From contig NZ_LWCU01000021.1 of assembly GCF_001650405.1 (NCBI RefSeq), forward strand, positions 1 through 54,011: a stretch of 54,011 nucleotides of DNA. Direction: 5' to 3'. Origin of the DNA: Microbacterium sp. H83. GTDB taxonomy: Bacteria; Actinomycetota; Actinomycetes; Actinomycetales; Microbacteriaceae. The notes below the pieces were generated by a model. That model was not told where the DNA came from. It was given only the letters and a program-made list of their open reading frames with translations, and made no database searches. A program made the position numbers and the translations under genes. This document shows, one piece after another, positions 43,186 through 52,174 of the stretch (positions are counted from its first letter, which is position 1; each line of letters begins with the position of its first letter).

Positions 43186-44208
43186 ATGCTGATCTGCGTC
43201 GATCCCACGGCCTACGCCTCCGCCGCGCGGATGTTCGGCGACTACCTCGCCTCGGACGTGCGTCGGGTGGCGGATGGCCTCGTGTCGGATCTGTCAGGCC
43301 TGCGCGGCTTCGCGGGGCACGATCCCGTGGGCGCGGAGTGGGCGATCGCGTACGACGGCGTGGCGGGCCCGACGGCGCAGGCGATCGACGACCTCGGACG
43401 TGCGAGCGCGAACGTCGGCGCGCTGCTGCAGCAGTCGGGCTTCAACCACGCGCGCGCGGAGGCGTACTCGGACGTCACGGGCGGTTCCGTGCTTCCCGCC
43501 GAGCCGCTCGCGTACACCGCAGGAGAGGCGCGCTGCATCTCCCTCGCGAGCGCGACGGGCGGCGCGATCGGCGATCCGCCCGTGGGCTGGGAGTGGGTGC
43601 GGGACGCGTGCGGTCTGATCTGGCCCGACGGCGATCCCGGCCGGTTGCGCGAGACGGCGTCCGCCTGGGAGCGGGCCGCGGGGCGGCTCGACGACGGCTG
43701 GCTGCTGGTCTCTCAGGGCATCACCGCGCTCGATGAGGTCGATTCGCCCGAGATCCAGAACGCGCGCGGGGTGTGTCGCACCCTGAAGACGCTCGACGAG
43801 CTCGCGAATCGGCTGTCGAACTCGACTTGGCCGATGCCGCCTGTTCTGCGCGGCTTCGCGATCGAATCCAAGCTCGGCGGAAACCTTCCGCCCGGATTTC
43901 CGAAGATCGATCGATGGATCAAGGACAAGGGGATCGCCATCAGCATCAAGACCATCAACCTGGCCTCGAAGACTTATCAGAATCCGACGAGATTGGAGAG
44001 CTTGGTGAAGCGGTATGTGGACAAGGTTGCTTCGTTCAAAGGTGATCAGCGAGGCGTTTTCGTCATCAGGGAATCGCAGATCACTCAGAGAGTCCTGCAC
44101 ATCGGAGTCCCCCGAAACGCCACGAGCGAGCAGTCCGAGGTGCTGGGTCTTGTGGCCGATTACGCGGAGAAGCGAGGGGTGGAGCTGATCGTGGAGGTCG
44201 TGCGATGA
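43186..44208 (+). CDS. Polymorphic toxin with CdiA-CT-like nuclease domain, type VII secretion-associated
   Basis: The 340-residue protein has an N-terminal helical domain (residues 1-215) of the kind that precedes toxins next to WXG100 genes, and a C-terminal domain from about residue 220: FAIESKLGGNLPPGFPKIDRWI, then GIAISIKTINL, YVDKVASFKG and a final GVELIVEVV strand. E227, D242 and K255 form an E...D...xIK pattern like the PD-(D/E)XK-type nuclease toxins of CdiA C-termini, whose members cut tRNA or DNA. Base composition falls to about 50% G+C in this domain, a sign of separate acquisition. It is followed with an ATGA overlap by immunity candidates. Confidence 0.7.
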   Translation: MLICVDPTAYASAARMFGDYLASDVRRVADGLVSDLSGLRGFAGHDPVGAEWAIAYDGVAGPTAQAIDDLGRASANVGALLQQSGFNHARAEAYSDVTGGSVLPAEPLAYTAGEARCISLASATGGAIGDPPVGWEWVRDACGLIWPDGDPGRLRETASAWERAAGRLDDGWLLVSQGITALDEVDSPEIQNARGVCRTLKTLDELANRLSNSTWPMPPVLRGFAIESKLGGNLPPGFPKIDRWIKDKGIAISIKTINLASKTYQNPTRLESLVKRYVDKVASFKGDQRGVFVIRESQITQRVLHIGVPRNATSEQSEVLGLVADYAEKRGVELIVEVVR

Positions 44209-44669
44209 AGGAGCACATCGTGAGCGTCCACCTCCAGCGCGATGGGAGTGTCTTCGTGCAGACCTATTCCGAAATGACTGGGCTGGCAGACATCGGAGAT
44301 GGGCTTCCTCTGGTGGTCGAGTCCATGAATGATCCTGAGCGTCTCGGCGCGGTTGTCCTGGACGCGCTTCGAGCGTCGAATCGCAGACCGCTCCCATATC
44401 GGAACCTTCGTGAGGATCCGCCTGATAGAGAGTTCCTCGCGTGGCTTGGTGTGCAGAGCTACGGGCGTTACATGCGCGGAGTCAGGAGCCTGGGCGTCGA
44501 TGCACACTTCGATGAGGTGATCCGCGAGATCACGATCACTCCGGAGAGCAATGACGGCCCGCGCGGAGGTTTCTCGCCGATCTCCGAGGAACGATTCTCG
44601 ATCATGTTCGAAAGTCCGGAGCAGCTCGGACGTGCTGTCCAAGCTGCGATGGCGAAGGCGACTCTCTGA
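44205..44669 (+). CDS. Putative immunity protein 1 for the nuclease toxin
   Basis: The 154-residue protein has no signal or membrane segment and starts inside the toxin stop (ATGA), the standard layout for toxin and immunity pairs. It resembles the next gene product along its length: VSVHLQRDGSVFVQTYSEMTGL matches the paralogue's corresponding part, and the last 25 residues (SPEQLGRAVQAAMAKAT) are almost identical. It probably binds and blocks the C-terminal toxin domain in the cytoplasm. It may belong to the CdiI-like immunity families, but the family is not confirmed. Confidence 0.6.
   Translation: MKEHIVSVHLQRDGSVFVQTYSEMTGLADIGDGLPLVVESMNDPERLGAVVLDALRASNRRPLPYRNLREDPPDREFLAWLGVQSYGRYMRGVRSLGVDAHFDEVIREITITPESNDGPRGGFSPISEERFSIMFESPEQLGRAVQAAMAKATL
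44619..44662 (+). repeat. Direct repeat copy 1 (3' end of immunity gene 1)
   Basis: These 44 bases match 45230-45273 at 42 positions. They encode the shared C-terminus of the two immunity candidates. Confidence 0.9.
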
Positions 44670-45283
44670 TGGGGTGGTGGCAGCGACGACGCGAGCGCCG
44701 TCGATGGGAGCGCCGGCTTCGTGATGAGAAGGAGGCTCGCGAACGAGAGCTGCGAGAGAGGCGTGCGGCATTCTTGGCGAAAGAACGTCGGCGGATCCAG
44801 CTGCAGTGGCGTCATGGTGTGAGAGATCGCTCGATCCAGGTGATCCTCAAGCCGAAGGGGATGGTCTTCATCGACGTCCATTCCGACACCCTGAACGGGT
44901 TCAGCATCACGGATGGACCACCACTGACCCTCCCTTCTCTGGACGACGCCGACGTGCTCGGCGCTACAGTACTCGAAGCATTGTCACGATCGAATCGTCA
45001 ATTCCTTCCCGCGCGGAATATGCGGACCGATCCGCCCGGAGGGGAAGTGCTCGAGATGCGGAAGGCCAAGTCGTGGTCGGAGTATCTTCGCCACGCTCGG
45101 TACGTTCGAATCTACGCTTCGTGCGCGGACATCCCGACTGTGGTCGCGTTCCAGCCGTACCACAACATGGGTCGTAGCCGGGGGCAGGCGATCTCCGAAG
45201 CGAAGTTCACCATCGCCTACGAGAGCCCCGAGCAGCTCGGACGTGCTGTCCAGGCCGCGATGGCGAAGGCGACGACCGTGTGA
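44669..45283 (+). CDS. Putative immunity protein 2, paralogue with a charged N-terminal extension
   Basis: The 204-residue protein repeats immunity protein 1 from about residue 51 (RSIQVILKPKGMVFIDVHSD) to the end, and adds about 48 extremely Arg/Glu-rich residues in front (RRRERRRWERRLRDEKEARERELRERRAAF), likely a single charged helix. The ATG overlaps the previous stop (TGATG). An internal GTG at 44818 would give a protein the size of the first copy, so the extension might be an untranslated or read-through addition. The pair probably arose by tandem duplication; the second copy may give immunity to a different toxin variant. Confidence 0.55.
   Translation: MGWWQRRRERRRWERRLRDEKEARERELRERRAAFLAKERRRIQLQWRHGVRDRSIQVILKPKGMVFIDVHSDTLNGFSITDGPPLTLPSLDDADVLGATVLEALSRSNRQFLPARNMRTDPPGGEVLEMRKAKSWSEYLRHARYVRIYASCADIPTVVAFQPYHNMGRSRGQAISEAKFTIAYESPEQLGRAVQAAMAKATTV
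45230..45273 (+). repeat. Direct repeat copy 2 (3' end of immunity gene 2)
   Basis: This is the second copy of the 44-base repeat at 44619-44662, with two substitutions. Confidence 0.9.
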
Positions 45284-45297
45284 CGTGACCGCCGCGC

Positions 45298-46599
45298 TCA
45301 CTCCGCCCGGTGCTCGACCACGGTGTTCTGCGACTCGTACGACCAGGGCTCGACGGTCGGGCGCACCAGCTCGGTGATGCCTCGCGATGCGAGCAGTGCC
45401 GCGTCGTCGGCATCCTTCGACGTCACGAACGCCGGGTCCGCACCCGCCTCGCAGGCGTCGACCCAGGCCTGGAAGATCGTTCCTCCGGGGCTCATCGCGC
45501 CGCGGCTGACCGGCGTCTCATCATCGTCGACCTCGACGACGATGCCCAGCGTCCGCACGGGTGCCTCGCGGCGCTCTCGCAGCTCGGGGATGAGCTCTGC
45601 GAAGCGTCGACCGATCGGCTTCGCCCGGCCGTCCTGGTCGACCAGGCCGAGCGTGTACTCGAGTTCGGGGAAGTCCGCGAGGCTGCGGCTGACGTCGTGC
45701 GAGCACCACCAGGTCACGCCCCAGAGGTTCTCGGTGCGTGCGACCGAGCGCAGCGTCGCCTCGAGGAAGTCGGGGGTCTGCTCGGGGGTGAGGCAGTTCG
45801 ACGGAGCCCCCACCTCCTGCAGCCAGATCGGCCGCGCGGCATCCGTCTGGAACGCGCGAGCGAGCTCGATCATGTACTCGGCGTGCCGATCGGATGCGAC
45901 GGAGCGGCCGCCGTAGCGCTGCGCCGTCCCGTTGAAGATCCACGAGTGCACGGTCGTGATGTCGCCGAGGCGCGACGCCAGCGCCGGGGTGAAGCCGTGG
46001 CCGTCCATGTACCAGGCCGCGTCGTATTCGCTGTGCACGTGCTGCTGCCCCGGCGCGGATGCGTGGGCGGCGTCGAGCAGGGTGGTGATCCAGTTCGCCG
46101 CCTCGGCCTCGGTGACCGGCCACGGCGACGGGTGCGTCCGCGCGGAGAACTGGTTCGTCTCGTTGCCCAGGGTGAATCCGAGGAAGTTGCGGGCGTCGCC
46201 GAGACGCTCGCCCAGCCGGGTCACGAGCTCCGCCTGACCGCTCACCGCATCGGGATGCGTGAACATGTTCTTGTCGTGCCAGGTGAACAGCCAGGAGGGG
46301 ATGAAGTCGAAGCTCGACAGATGCCCCTGGATCACGTCGACGCTCGCATCGAGGCCGAACTCCGCCGCCACGTCGACCACGGCACGGACGTCGTCGATCG
46401 CCTCGGGTCGGATGAGCGTGCGGTTGGGCTGCAGCACGGTCCACAGCGGGAAGATCCGCAGGTGGTCCAGGCCCAGCTCGGCGAGCGCCTCGAAGTCCCG
46501 GCGCACCTCGTCGAGGTCGAGCGACATCCAGGCATGCATCCACTGGGAACGCGGCGTGTAGTTCGCGCCGAAGCGCACGGGGGCGGCAGAGTGGGGCAT
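45298..46599 (-). CDS. Glycoside hydrolase, GH5-like (mannanase/mannosidase type)
   Basis: The 433-residue protein is a clan A TIM-barrel glycosidase without signal peptide. [51 protein letters not shown] opens the barrel. [10 protein letters not shown] supplies the acid/base glutamate (E147), and [14 protein letters not shown] the nucleophile (E262). It is divergent from a GH38 alpha-mannosidase and probably degrades manno-oligosaccharides in the cytoplasm. AAAGG lies shortly before the ATG at 46599; the longer upstream frame includes the divergent promoter and is unlikely to be coding. Confidence 0.8.
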   Translation of the reverse strand: MPHSAAPVRFGANYTPRSQWMHAWMSLDLDEVRRDFEALAELGLDHLRIFPLWTVLQPNRTLIRPEAIDDVRAVVDVAAEFGLDASVDVIQGHLSSFDFIPSWLFTWHDKNMFTHPDAVSGQAELVTRLGERLGDARNFLGFTLGNETNQFSARTHPSPWPVTEAEAANWITTLLDAAHASAPGQQHVHSEYDAAWYMDGHGFTPALASRLGDITTVHSWIFNGTAQRYGGRSVASDRHAEYMIELARAFQTDAARPIWLQEVGAPSNCLTPEQTPDFLEATLRSVARTENLWGVTWWCSHDVSRSLADFPELEYTLGLVDQDGRAKPIGRRFAELIPELRERREAPVRTLGIVVEVDDDETPVSRGAMSPGGTIFQAWVDACEAGADPAFVTSKDADDAALLASRGITELVRPTVEPWSYESQNTVVEHRAE

Positions 46600-46650
46600 C
46601 GTCGACCTTTCGGGAACCGGTCCGTGAACTCTACGACGGATCTCCGGCGT

Positions 46651-46674
46651 GGTAAAAGCCTTTAGTAAATTAGG
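46651..46674. promoter_or_regulatory. AT-rich divergent promoter/operator between the GH5-like and GH38 genes
   Basis: GGTAAAAGCCTTTAGTAAATTAGG contrasts with the GC-rich flanks. It includes the odd palindrome TTTAGTAAA (46661-46669) and a near-palindrome TAAAAGCCTTTA. Such TTTAGTAAA cores are used by ROK-family sugar repressors. A TAAATT (46666-46671) could serve as -10 for the GH38 gene. Confidence 0.45.
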
Positions 46675-46739
46675 GTGAGAAAACCCGCCCTCCACGCACC
46701 TCGCACCCCCGCCCCCGCTCTTCACTGGAGAACAGCTGC

Positions 46740-49700
46740 ATGCATGACGACACCTCGCTCACCGTCGGCCGCGTCCGGAGGGTGCTCGACGAGCGAGTGC
46801 GTCCGGCCATCCACTCGGCATCCGTCCCGCTGAGCGTCGAGGTCCACGAGCTTCCCGGCGAGCCCATCCCGCCGACCGAGGGGCTCGCGCTCGAGTTCGC
46901 TCCGGCGGCGGTGCCGAGCCCGTGGGGGCCGGCGTGGTCGACGACGTGGTTCCGGCTGACGGGCGCGGTGCCGACGGAGTGGACGGGCCGGCGCGTCGAG
47001 GCGCTGATCGATCTCGGGTTCACCGACCACATGCCCGGCTTCCAGTGCGAGGCGCTCGCATATCGGCCGGACGGCACGCCGATCAAGAGCATCAATCCGC
47101 GCAACCAGTGGATCGCGATCACGGATGCCGCCGAGGGCGGCGAGTCCGTCGAGGTGCTGCTCGAAGCAGCGGCGAACCCGCTCATCCTCGATTTCCCGTC
47201 CTTCGCGCCGACGCAGCAGGGCGACGTGCGGACCTCGGCGCGGGAGCCCCTGTATCGCACCCGGCGTCTCGACCTGGCCGTGTTCGAGACGGAGGTCTAC
47301 GACCTGTCGCTCGATCTGGAGGTGCTCTTCGAGCTGCAGGCCGAGCTGCCCGCGACGTCGCCTCGTCGCATGCGCATCCTGCAGGCGCTCGACGACGCGC
47401 TCGACGCCCTCGACCTGCAGCGGGTCGCCGAGACGGCATCCGTCGCGCGTGCCGCCCTGGCCGACGTGCTCGCCGCGCCCGCCGAAGCGAGTGCGCATCG
47501 GATCTCGGCGATCGGCCATGCGCACATCGACTCCGCCTGGCTGTGGCCGCTGCGCGAAACGATCCGCAAGGTGGCCAGGACCACCTCCTCGATGACGACG
47601 CTGATCGAGGAGCAGCCCGACTTCCGCTACGGGATGTCGAGTGCGCAGCAGTACGCGTGGCTCAGGGAGCACCGCCCCGAGGTGTGGGAGCGCGTGAGAG
47701 CGGCGGTCGCGGACGGCCGCTTCCTGCCGCTCGGCGGCATGTGGGTGGAGTCCGACACGGTCATGCCGACGGGCGAGTCGATCGTGCGGCAGTTCGCCTA
47801 CGGGCAGCGCTTCTTCGAGCGCGAGTTCGGCATCCGCTCGAAGGGCGTGTGGCTTCCCGACAGCTTCGGCTACTCGCCGGCCCTCCCGCAGCTCATGCGA
47901 CGGGCGGGCTTCGAGTGGTTCTTCACGCAGAAGATCTCGTGGAACCAGCAGAACGTCTTCCCGCACCACACCTTCCTGTGGGAGGGGATCGACGGCTCGC
48001 GCATGTTCACGCACTTCCCGTCGATGGACACCTACAACGCCACCCTCAGCGGCGAGGAGCTCGCGAAGGCGACGCGCCAGTTCAAGGAGAACCGCGTCAG
48101 CTCCCGGTCGATCGCCCCGGTCGGGTACGGCGACGGCGGCGGCGGGACGACCCGCGAGATGGTCGACAAGGGTCGGCGCCTGCGCGACCTCGAGGGCAGT
48201 GCGCGGGTCGAGTGGCAGCATCCGGATGCGTTCTTCGAGACCGCCCGCGCCGAGATCCCGCATCCGGCCGTCTGGGTCGGCGAGCTCTACCTCGAGCTGC
48301 ATCGCGGCACCCTCACGAGTCAGCACGCGACCAAGGCGCTGCACCGCTGGGCGGAGCAGGCGCTGATCGAGGCCGAGCTCTGGACCGCGACGGATGCCGT
48401 GCGCACCGGCGCCGACCATCCGAAGGCTGAGATCGATCGGCTGTGGGAGACCGTGCTGCTGCACGAGTTCCACGACATCCTGCCGGGGACGTCGATCGCC
48501 TGGGTGCATCGCGAGGCGGTCGACGTGCTCACGAAGGTGCTGTCGGATGCCGAGGGCATCTCGGCCGCCGCGCGGCGCTCGCTCGCCGGCGAGGGCGATC
48601 GCGCGCTGCGGTTCGTCCCCACCTCGGTCGGCGGGGGACGGGCGCTCGGCGCGGCGCTGATGCCCGAACCGGCGGACGGCGGACCGGCGGACGGCGACCC
48701 GGCACCGGCATCCGTCTCTCTGGTCGAGCATGCCGGAGGGTGGCGCCTCGAGAACGAGCTCGTGTCGGTGCTCGTCTCGGGCGAGGGGCTCATCGTGTCG
48801 GCGGTCGACCGGGCGACGGGGCGCGAGGCCGTCGCCGAGGGCCGTGCGGCGAACCTGCTCCAGCTGCACCAGGACTTCCCGAACATGTGGGACGCGTGGG
48901 ACATCGACCGGTTCTACCGCAACAGCGTCGAGGACCTCACCGCGGTGACGTCGATCTCGGCGGAGCTCGTCGACGGGGTCGCCGCGGTGAAGGTCGCTCG
49001 GACCTTCTCGGAGTCGACGATCGCGCAGACGATCCTGCTGCCTCCCGGGTCGCGCACCGTGCTCCTGCGCAACGAGATCGACTGGAACGAGACCGAGAAG
49101 CTGCTGAAGCTCGCGTTCCCGCTCGACATCCAGGCGACGCACACCGAGGCCGAGACCCAGTTCGGGTACCAGTCGCGGGTCACCCACACCAACACCAGCT
49201 GGGAGGCGGCGAAGTTCGAGGCATCGATGCACCGGTTCGTGCTGGTGCGGGAGCCCGATTTCGGTGTCGCGCTCGTCAACGACTCGATCTACGGCTACGA
49301 CACGTCTCGCGAGGTCGCCGACGACGCGGTCACGACCACCGTGCGGCTCTCGCTGCTGCGCGCTCCGCGGTTCCCCGACCCCGACACCGACCACGGGCCG
49401 CACGAGATCGAGGTGGGCTTCGTAATCGGAGCGGATGCCGCGATCGCGACGGCCGAGGGCATCGTGCTCAACGCCCCGGCGACCGTGGTGCGCGGCGCTC
49501 GGGAGGTCGAGCCGCTCGTCTCCGTGCAGGGAGAGGGGATCGTCGTCTCCGGGGTCAAGCTCGCGGACGACGGCTCGGGCGACGTGATCGTGCGCATGTA
49601 CGAGGCGCTCGGTCGGCGCGCGGTCGGCACGCTCGAGGCCGCCTTCGAGCACCGGGAGATGCGCGAGGTGACGCTGATCGAGGACGACCTGGAGGGCGGA

Positions 49701-49763
49701 CGCCTCGGCGGAGAGCTGTCGCTGCGTCCGTTCGAGGTGCGGACGGTGCGCATCGTCCGCTGA
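46740..49763 (+). CDS. Alpha-mannosidase, glycoside hydrolase family 38
   Basis: The 1007-residue enzyme is a full-length cytoplasmic GH38 alpha-mannosidase. The N-terminal beta domain is followed by the catalytic barrel: [23 protein letters not shown] (zinc ligands H260 and D264 region), [21 protein letters not shown], and [17 protein letters not shown] with nucleophile D374. The [17 protein letters not shown] motif is also typical, followed by a large beta-sandwich C-terminus. It removes alpha-linked mannose from oligosaccharides. GGAG lies about 10 nt before the ATG. It shares an intergenic regulatory region with the GH5-like gene, and its stop is 4 bases from the convergent DUF2252 gene. 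Confidence 0.92.
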   Translation: MHDDTSLTVGRVRRVLDERVRPAIHSASVPLSVEVHELPGEPIPPTEGLALEFAPAAVPSPWGPAWSTTWFRLTGAVPTEWTGRRVEALIDLGFTDHMPGFQCEALAYRPDGTPIKSINPRNQWIAITDAAEGGESVEVLLEAAANPLILDFPSFAPTQQGDVRTSAREPLYRTRRLDLAVFETEVYDLSLDLEVLFELQAELPATSPRRMRILQALDDALDALDLQRVAETASVARAALADVLAAPAEASAHRISAIGHAHIDSAWLWPLRETIRKVARTTSSMTTLIEEQPDFRYGMSSAQQYAWLREHRPEVWERVRAAVADGRFLPLGGMWVESDTVMPTGESIVRQFAYGQRFFEREFGIRSKGVWLPDSFGYSPALPQLMRRAGFEWFFTQKISWNQQNVFPHHTFLWEGIDGSRMFTHFPSMDTYNATLSGEELAKATRQFKENRVSSRSIAPVGYGDGGGGTTREMVDKGRRLRDLEGSARVEWQHPDAFFETARAEIPHPAVWVGELYLELHRGTLTSQHATKALHRWAEQALIEAELWTATDAVRTGADHPKAEIDRLWETVLLHEFHDILPGTSIAWVHREAVDVLTKVLSDAEGISAAARRSLAGEGDRALRFVPTSVGGGRALGAALMPEPADGGPADGDPAPASVSLVEHAGGWRLENELVSVLVSGEGLIVSAVDRATGREAVAEGRAANLLQLHQDFPNMWDAWDIDRFYRNSVEDLTAVTSISAELVDGVAAVKVARTFSESTIAQTILLPPGSRTVLLRNEIDWNETEKLLKLAFPLDIQATHTEAETQFGYQSRVTHTNTSWEAAKFEASMHRFVLVREPDFGVALVNDSIYGYDTSREVADDAVTTTVRLSLLRAPRFPDPDTDHGPHEIEVGFVIGADAAIATAEGIVLNAPATVVRGAREVEPLVSVQGEGIVVSGVKLADDGSGDVIVRMYEALGRRAVGTLEAAFEHREMREVTLIEDDLEGGRLGGELSLRPFEVRTVRIVR

Positions 49764-49767
49764 TCGG

Positions 49768-50934
49768 TCAGAGCGTCGAGGCGGCCCTGAACGCGTTGTA
49801 GTCGACGCTGCCCTTCATGTCGTGGAATTGCCGCGCGTAGAAGTCGGCGACGGGGCTGCGGAGGTGACCGAGGAACGGGTCGGACAGCGCCTGCAGGATC
49901 CGCTGCATCGCGACGACCCGCGCGCCCTCTCCATGGGCCTCGATGATGCCGACGAGTCCCGGCGGCTGCTCGATGCGCCCGTACTCCACGAGCACGCTGC
50001 GGCCGGCTTCCTTGGGCTGCATCAGCAGCGTGTTCCCCTCGCCGTCCTGGAACAGCACGAGGTAGCAGCGGGTGCCGACGCTGCCGACGCCGACGACGCG
50101 TCGGGCGACGTCGCTCACCGAGTAGTGCTCGAACAGCAACGCGATGTCGGTGCTGGCGGTATGCCGGTACTGCATGACGAGGTCGTGCACCAGCGCCCGC
50201 CGCTCGTCGTCGATCGGCGACGTGGTCGGCTCCTGGTGCAGGAAGCGGCGTCGGCCGTCGGCATCCGCCGCCGTGAGCTTGCGCACCGCCCGATCACCGG
50301 TGCGCTTCTGCGCCTGGGCGACCGCGGCGCGGATGGCCTTGCGCGACTCCTTGTCGAGCGAGGTGCGGGTCGACTCGACGTCGAAGTGCGTGAAGTAGCG
50401 GGCGGTGGGACTCAGCGCCGTCGCGCGACCGATGCCCCGCGCATAGGTGCTCACCGCGGCGAGGACCGCCTCGTCGATCACGGCATCCGCTCGTCCCGTC
50501 GACTGACCGCCCACGACGATGCTCGCCACGAGGCGCTTGACGTCCCACTCCCAGGGCGCCCACGCGGCCTCGTCGAAGTCGTTGAGATCGAACATGAGGC
50601 TGCGCTGCGCGGAGGCGTAGAACCCGAAGTTCGAGATGTGCGCATCGCCGCAGGACGCGACGAGGATGCCGCTGTGCGGCGCGTCGGCGAGGTCGGCGGC
50701 CATGAGGGCGGCGGTCCCGCGGTAGAACGCGAAAGGGCTCGCCGACATGCGCTCGGCGCGCAGCGGCACGAGCTCCGGGATGCGGGTGCGGTTCTGCGTC
50801 TCGAGGATGCCGAGCGGGTCGCGGGGTGCGTCGGCGATCGTGGCGAGCGCCCCGCGCGGGGTGCGCTTGCGGGCTGCCGCGCCGCGCGCTGCGAGGTCGG
50901 CGTGCGACGGCGGCAGCGTCCACTCGGAGGTCAT
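49768..50934 (-). CDS. DUF2252 family protein
   Basis: The 388-residue protein matches the DUF2252 pattern: RIPELVPLRAERMSASPFAFYRGTAALMAADLA, then VASCGDAHISNFGFYASAQRSLMFDLNDFDEA, PWEWDVKRLVASIVVGG and a C-terminal DPFLGHLRSPVADFYARQFHDMKGS. The GDxHxxNFG...D.NDFDE arrangement looks like an aminoglycoside-phosphotransferase or kinase-like fold, but the function is unknown. CACAAT lies 6 nt before the ATG and no Shine-Dalgarno is visible, so it may be leaderless. It is divergent from the MmcQ/YjbR gene. Confidence 0.83.
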   Translation of the reverse strand: MTSEWTLPPSHADLAARGAAARKRTPRGALATIADAPRDPLGILETQNRTRIPELVPLRAERMSASPFAFYRGTAALMAADLADAPHSGILVASCGDAHISNFGFYASAQRSLMFDLNDFDEAAWAPWEWDVKRLVASIVVGGQSTGRADAVIDEAVLAAVSTYARGIGRATALSPTARYFTHFDVESTRTSLDKESRKAIRAAVAQAQKRTGDRAVRKLTAADADGRRRFLHQEPTTSPIDDERRALVHDLVMQYRHTASTDIALLFEHYSVSDVARRVVGVGSVGTRCYLVLFQDGEGNTLLMQPKEAGRSVLVEYGRIEQPPGLVGIIEAHGEGARVVAMQRILQALSDPFLGHLRSPVADFYARQFHDMKGSVDYNAFRAASTL

Positions 50935-50976
50935 GGGGTCATTGTGACAGCCGGGCGGGAGGAGGACTATGACGGA

Positions 50977-51387
50977 ATGGCAACTCTCGAGGACGTGCGC
51001 GACATCGCGCTCGCGCTGCCCGGCGTCTCGGAACGGGTCAACGGACACACGGGCGAGCCGGGGTGGAGGCTGAAGACGGGGCACATCGCCTGGATCCGCG
51101 GCGCGACCGGCGTGGATCGGCGCCAGCTCGCGGATCTCGGCCGCGACTGGCCCGACGGACCCGTGCTCGGCGTGCGCGTCGCGAGCCTCGAGCAGAAGGA
51201 CGAGATGCTCGCTGCCGAACCGGAGATCCTCTTCACCATCCCGCACTTCGACGGGTACCCGGGGCTGCTCGTTCGTCTGGATGCGATCGACCGCGAGCGG
51301 CTGGCGGAGATCATCGCGGACGCGTGGGTCGAGCGGGCTCCGGTGCTCGTGGCGAAGCGCTGGCTCGACGAGCGCGGGCTCGCCTGA
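50977..51387 (+). CDS. MmcQ/YjbR family protein
   Basis: The 136-residue protein has the MmcQ/YjbR layout: LEDVRDIALALPGVSERVNGHTGEPGWRLKTGHIAWI, an alpha/beta middle, [47 protein letters not shown] at the end. The family has a CyaY-like fold and is usually described as a DNA-binding protein; its function is not established. The ATG at 50977 lies 12 nt after an AGGAGG sequence. It is divergent from the DUF2252 gene and convergent with the second toxin cluster. Confidence 0.83.
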   Translation: MATLEDVRDIALALPGVSERVNGHTGEPGWRLKTGHIAWIRGATGVDRRQLADLGRDWPDGPVLGVRVASLEQKDEMLAAEPEILFTIPHFDGYPGLLVRLDAIDRERLAEIIADAWVERAPVLVAKRWLDERGLA

Positions 51388-51405
51388 CGGCGGCGTCAGG
51401 GCGCG

Positions 51406-52161
51406 TCAGGCCTGGAGCTCGCCCGTGATCGTCCGCATGGCCGCGATGCCGTCGGCCAGAGCGGGACGGTGCTCAGGGGAATCGCGGAAGAAGGCGACGA
51501 TGGCGGCGGCGGCGGCGGGGTCCGATCCGAGGTGATGCGCGTCGATCATCGCCGGCGCCCGGCCGGCGATCTCGATCATCACCTTCGGACCCTGCGGTCC
51601 TACCGGGGCGACGGCTCCCACGTCATCCCAGGAGACTTCGAGGGGCGTGGAACCGCGCACGCCGTGCAGGCCGCGCTCGTCGATGATCAGGCCCAGCGGG
51701 CGACGGAGCGCGACGACCTCACGCGCGAGTCCGACGAGCGAGACGATCCCGAGAACGTAGGGTCCCCACTCCAGCAGTCGGCCGCCCATCGTCGGGAGTC
51801 CCGATGTCTGGACGACGACGGTCATCGCGGCCGGGATCAGTCCGATGATCGGGACGAGCCAGAGCACGGCACGGACCCGGGAGTCCGGCGTGAGACGCAA
51901 CGGACCCGTCGTCGAGATCCGGACCAGTCGCTCCCGCAGCGACCTCACCCAGACCGCGAGGGCGATGGCCAGCATCCCGGCGTACACGGCGAGCGACAGC
52001 ATGACGAGGCGGAAGCCGGGCCGGGAATCCACCACCGCCAGCAGCAGGGGCAGCAGAGGGAGGATACCGACGATCGCCAGGGCGGCGACGGGGAACCGTC
52101 CCTTCGGGTGCACGGATCGCGAGCCGTCGACGATATGGGGCGATCGGGCGATGGTGTTCAT
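51406..52161 (-). CDS. Multi-pass membrane protein, candidate immunity factor for the glycine-zipper toxin
   Basis: The 251-residue protein has four hydrophobic helices: FPVAALAIVGILPLLPLLLAVV, LVMLSLAVYAGMLAIALAVWV, AVLWLVPIIGLIPAAMTVVV and YVLGIVSLVGLAREVV. A cytoplasmic C-terminal domain of about 90 residues includes PLGLIIDERGLHGVRGSTPLEVSWDDVGAVAP, reminiscent of PH-like membrane protein domains. GGCGG lies 6 nt before the ATG. It starts 13 bases after the stop of the toxin candidate on the same strand, the usual position of an immunity gene. Membrane immunity proteins are known for type VII pore-forming toxins, but the function here is inferred from position only. Confidence 0.55.
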   Translation of the reverse strand: MNTIARSPHIVDGSRSVHPKGRFPVAALAIVGILPLLPLLLAVVDSRPGFRLVMLSLAVYAGMLAIALAVWVRSLRERLVRISTTGPLRLTPDSRVRAVLWLVPIIGLIPAAMTVVVQTSGLPTMGGRLLEWGPYVLGIVSLVGLAREVVALRRPLGLIIDERGLHGVRGSTPLEVSWDDVGAVAPVGPQGPKVMIEIAGRAPAMIDAHHLGSDPAAAAAIVAFFRDSPEHRPALADGIAAMRTITGELQA

Positions 52162-52174
52162 CTGCATCCGCCGT

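Noticed and set aside
44669..44818. Arg/Glu-rich N-terminus of immunity protein 2 as a separate gene
   Set aside because: It is in frame with the homologous core and has no stop; a later start at 44818 is possible and is noted with the gene.
46722..49652. 976-residue minus-strand reading frame
   Set aside because: It is antisense to the GH38 alpha-mannosidase and has no domain; a by-product of high G+C in third codon positions.
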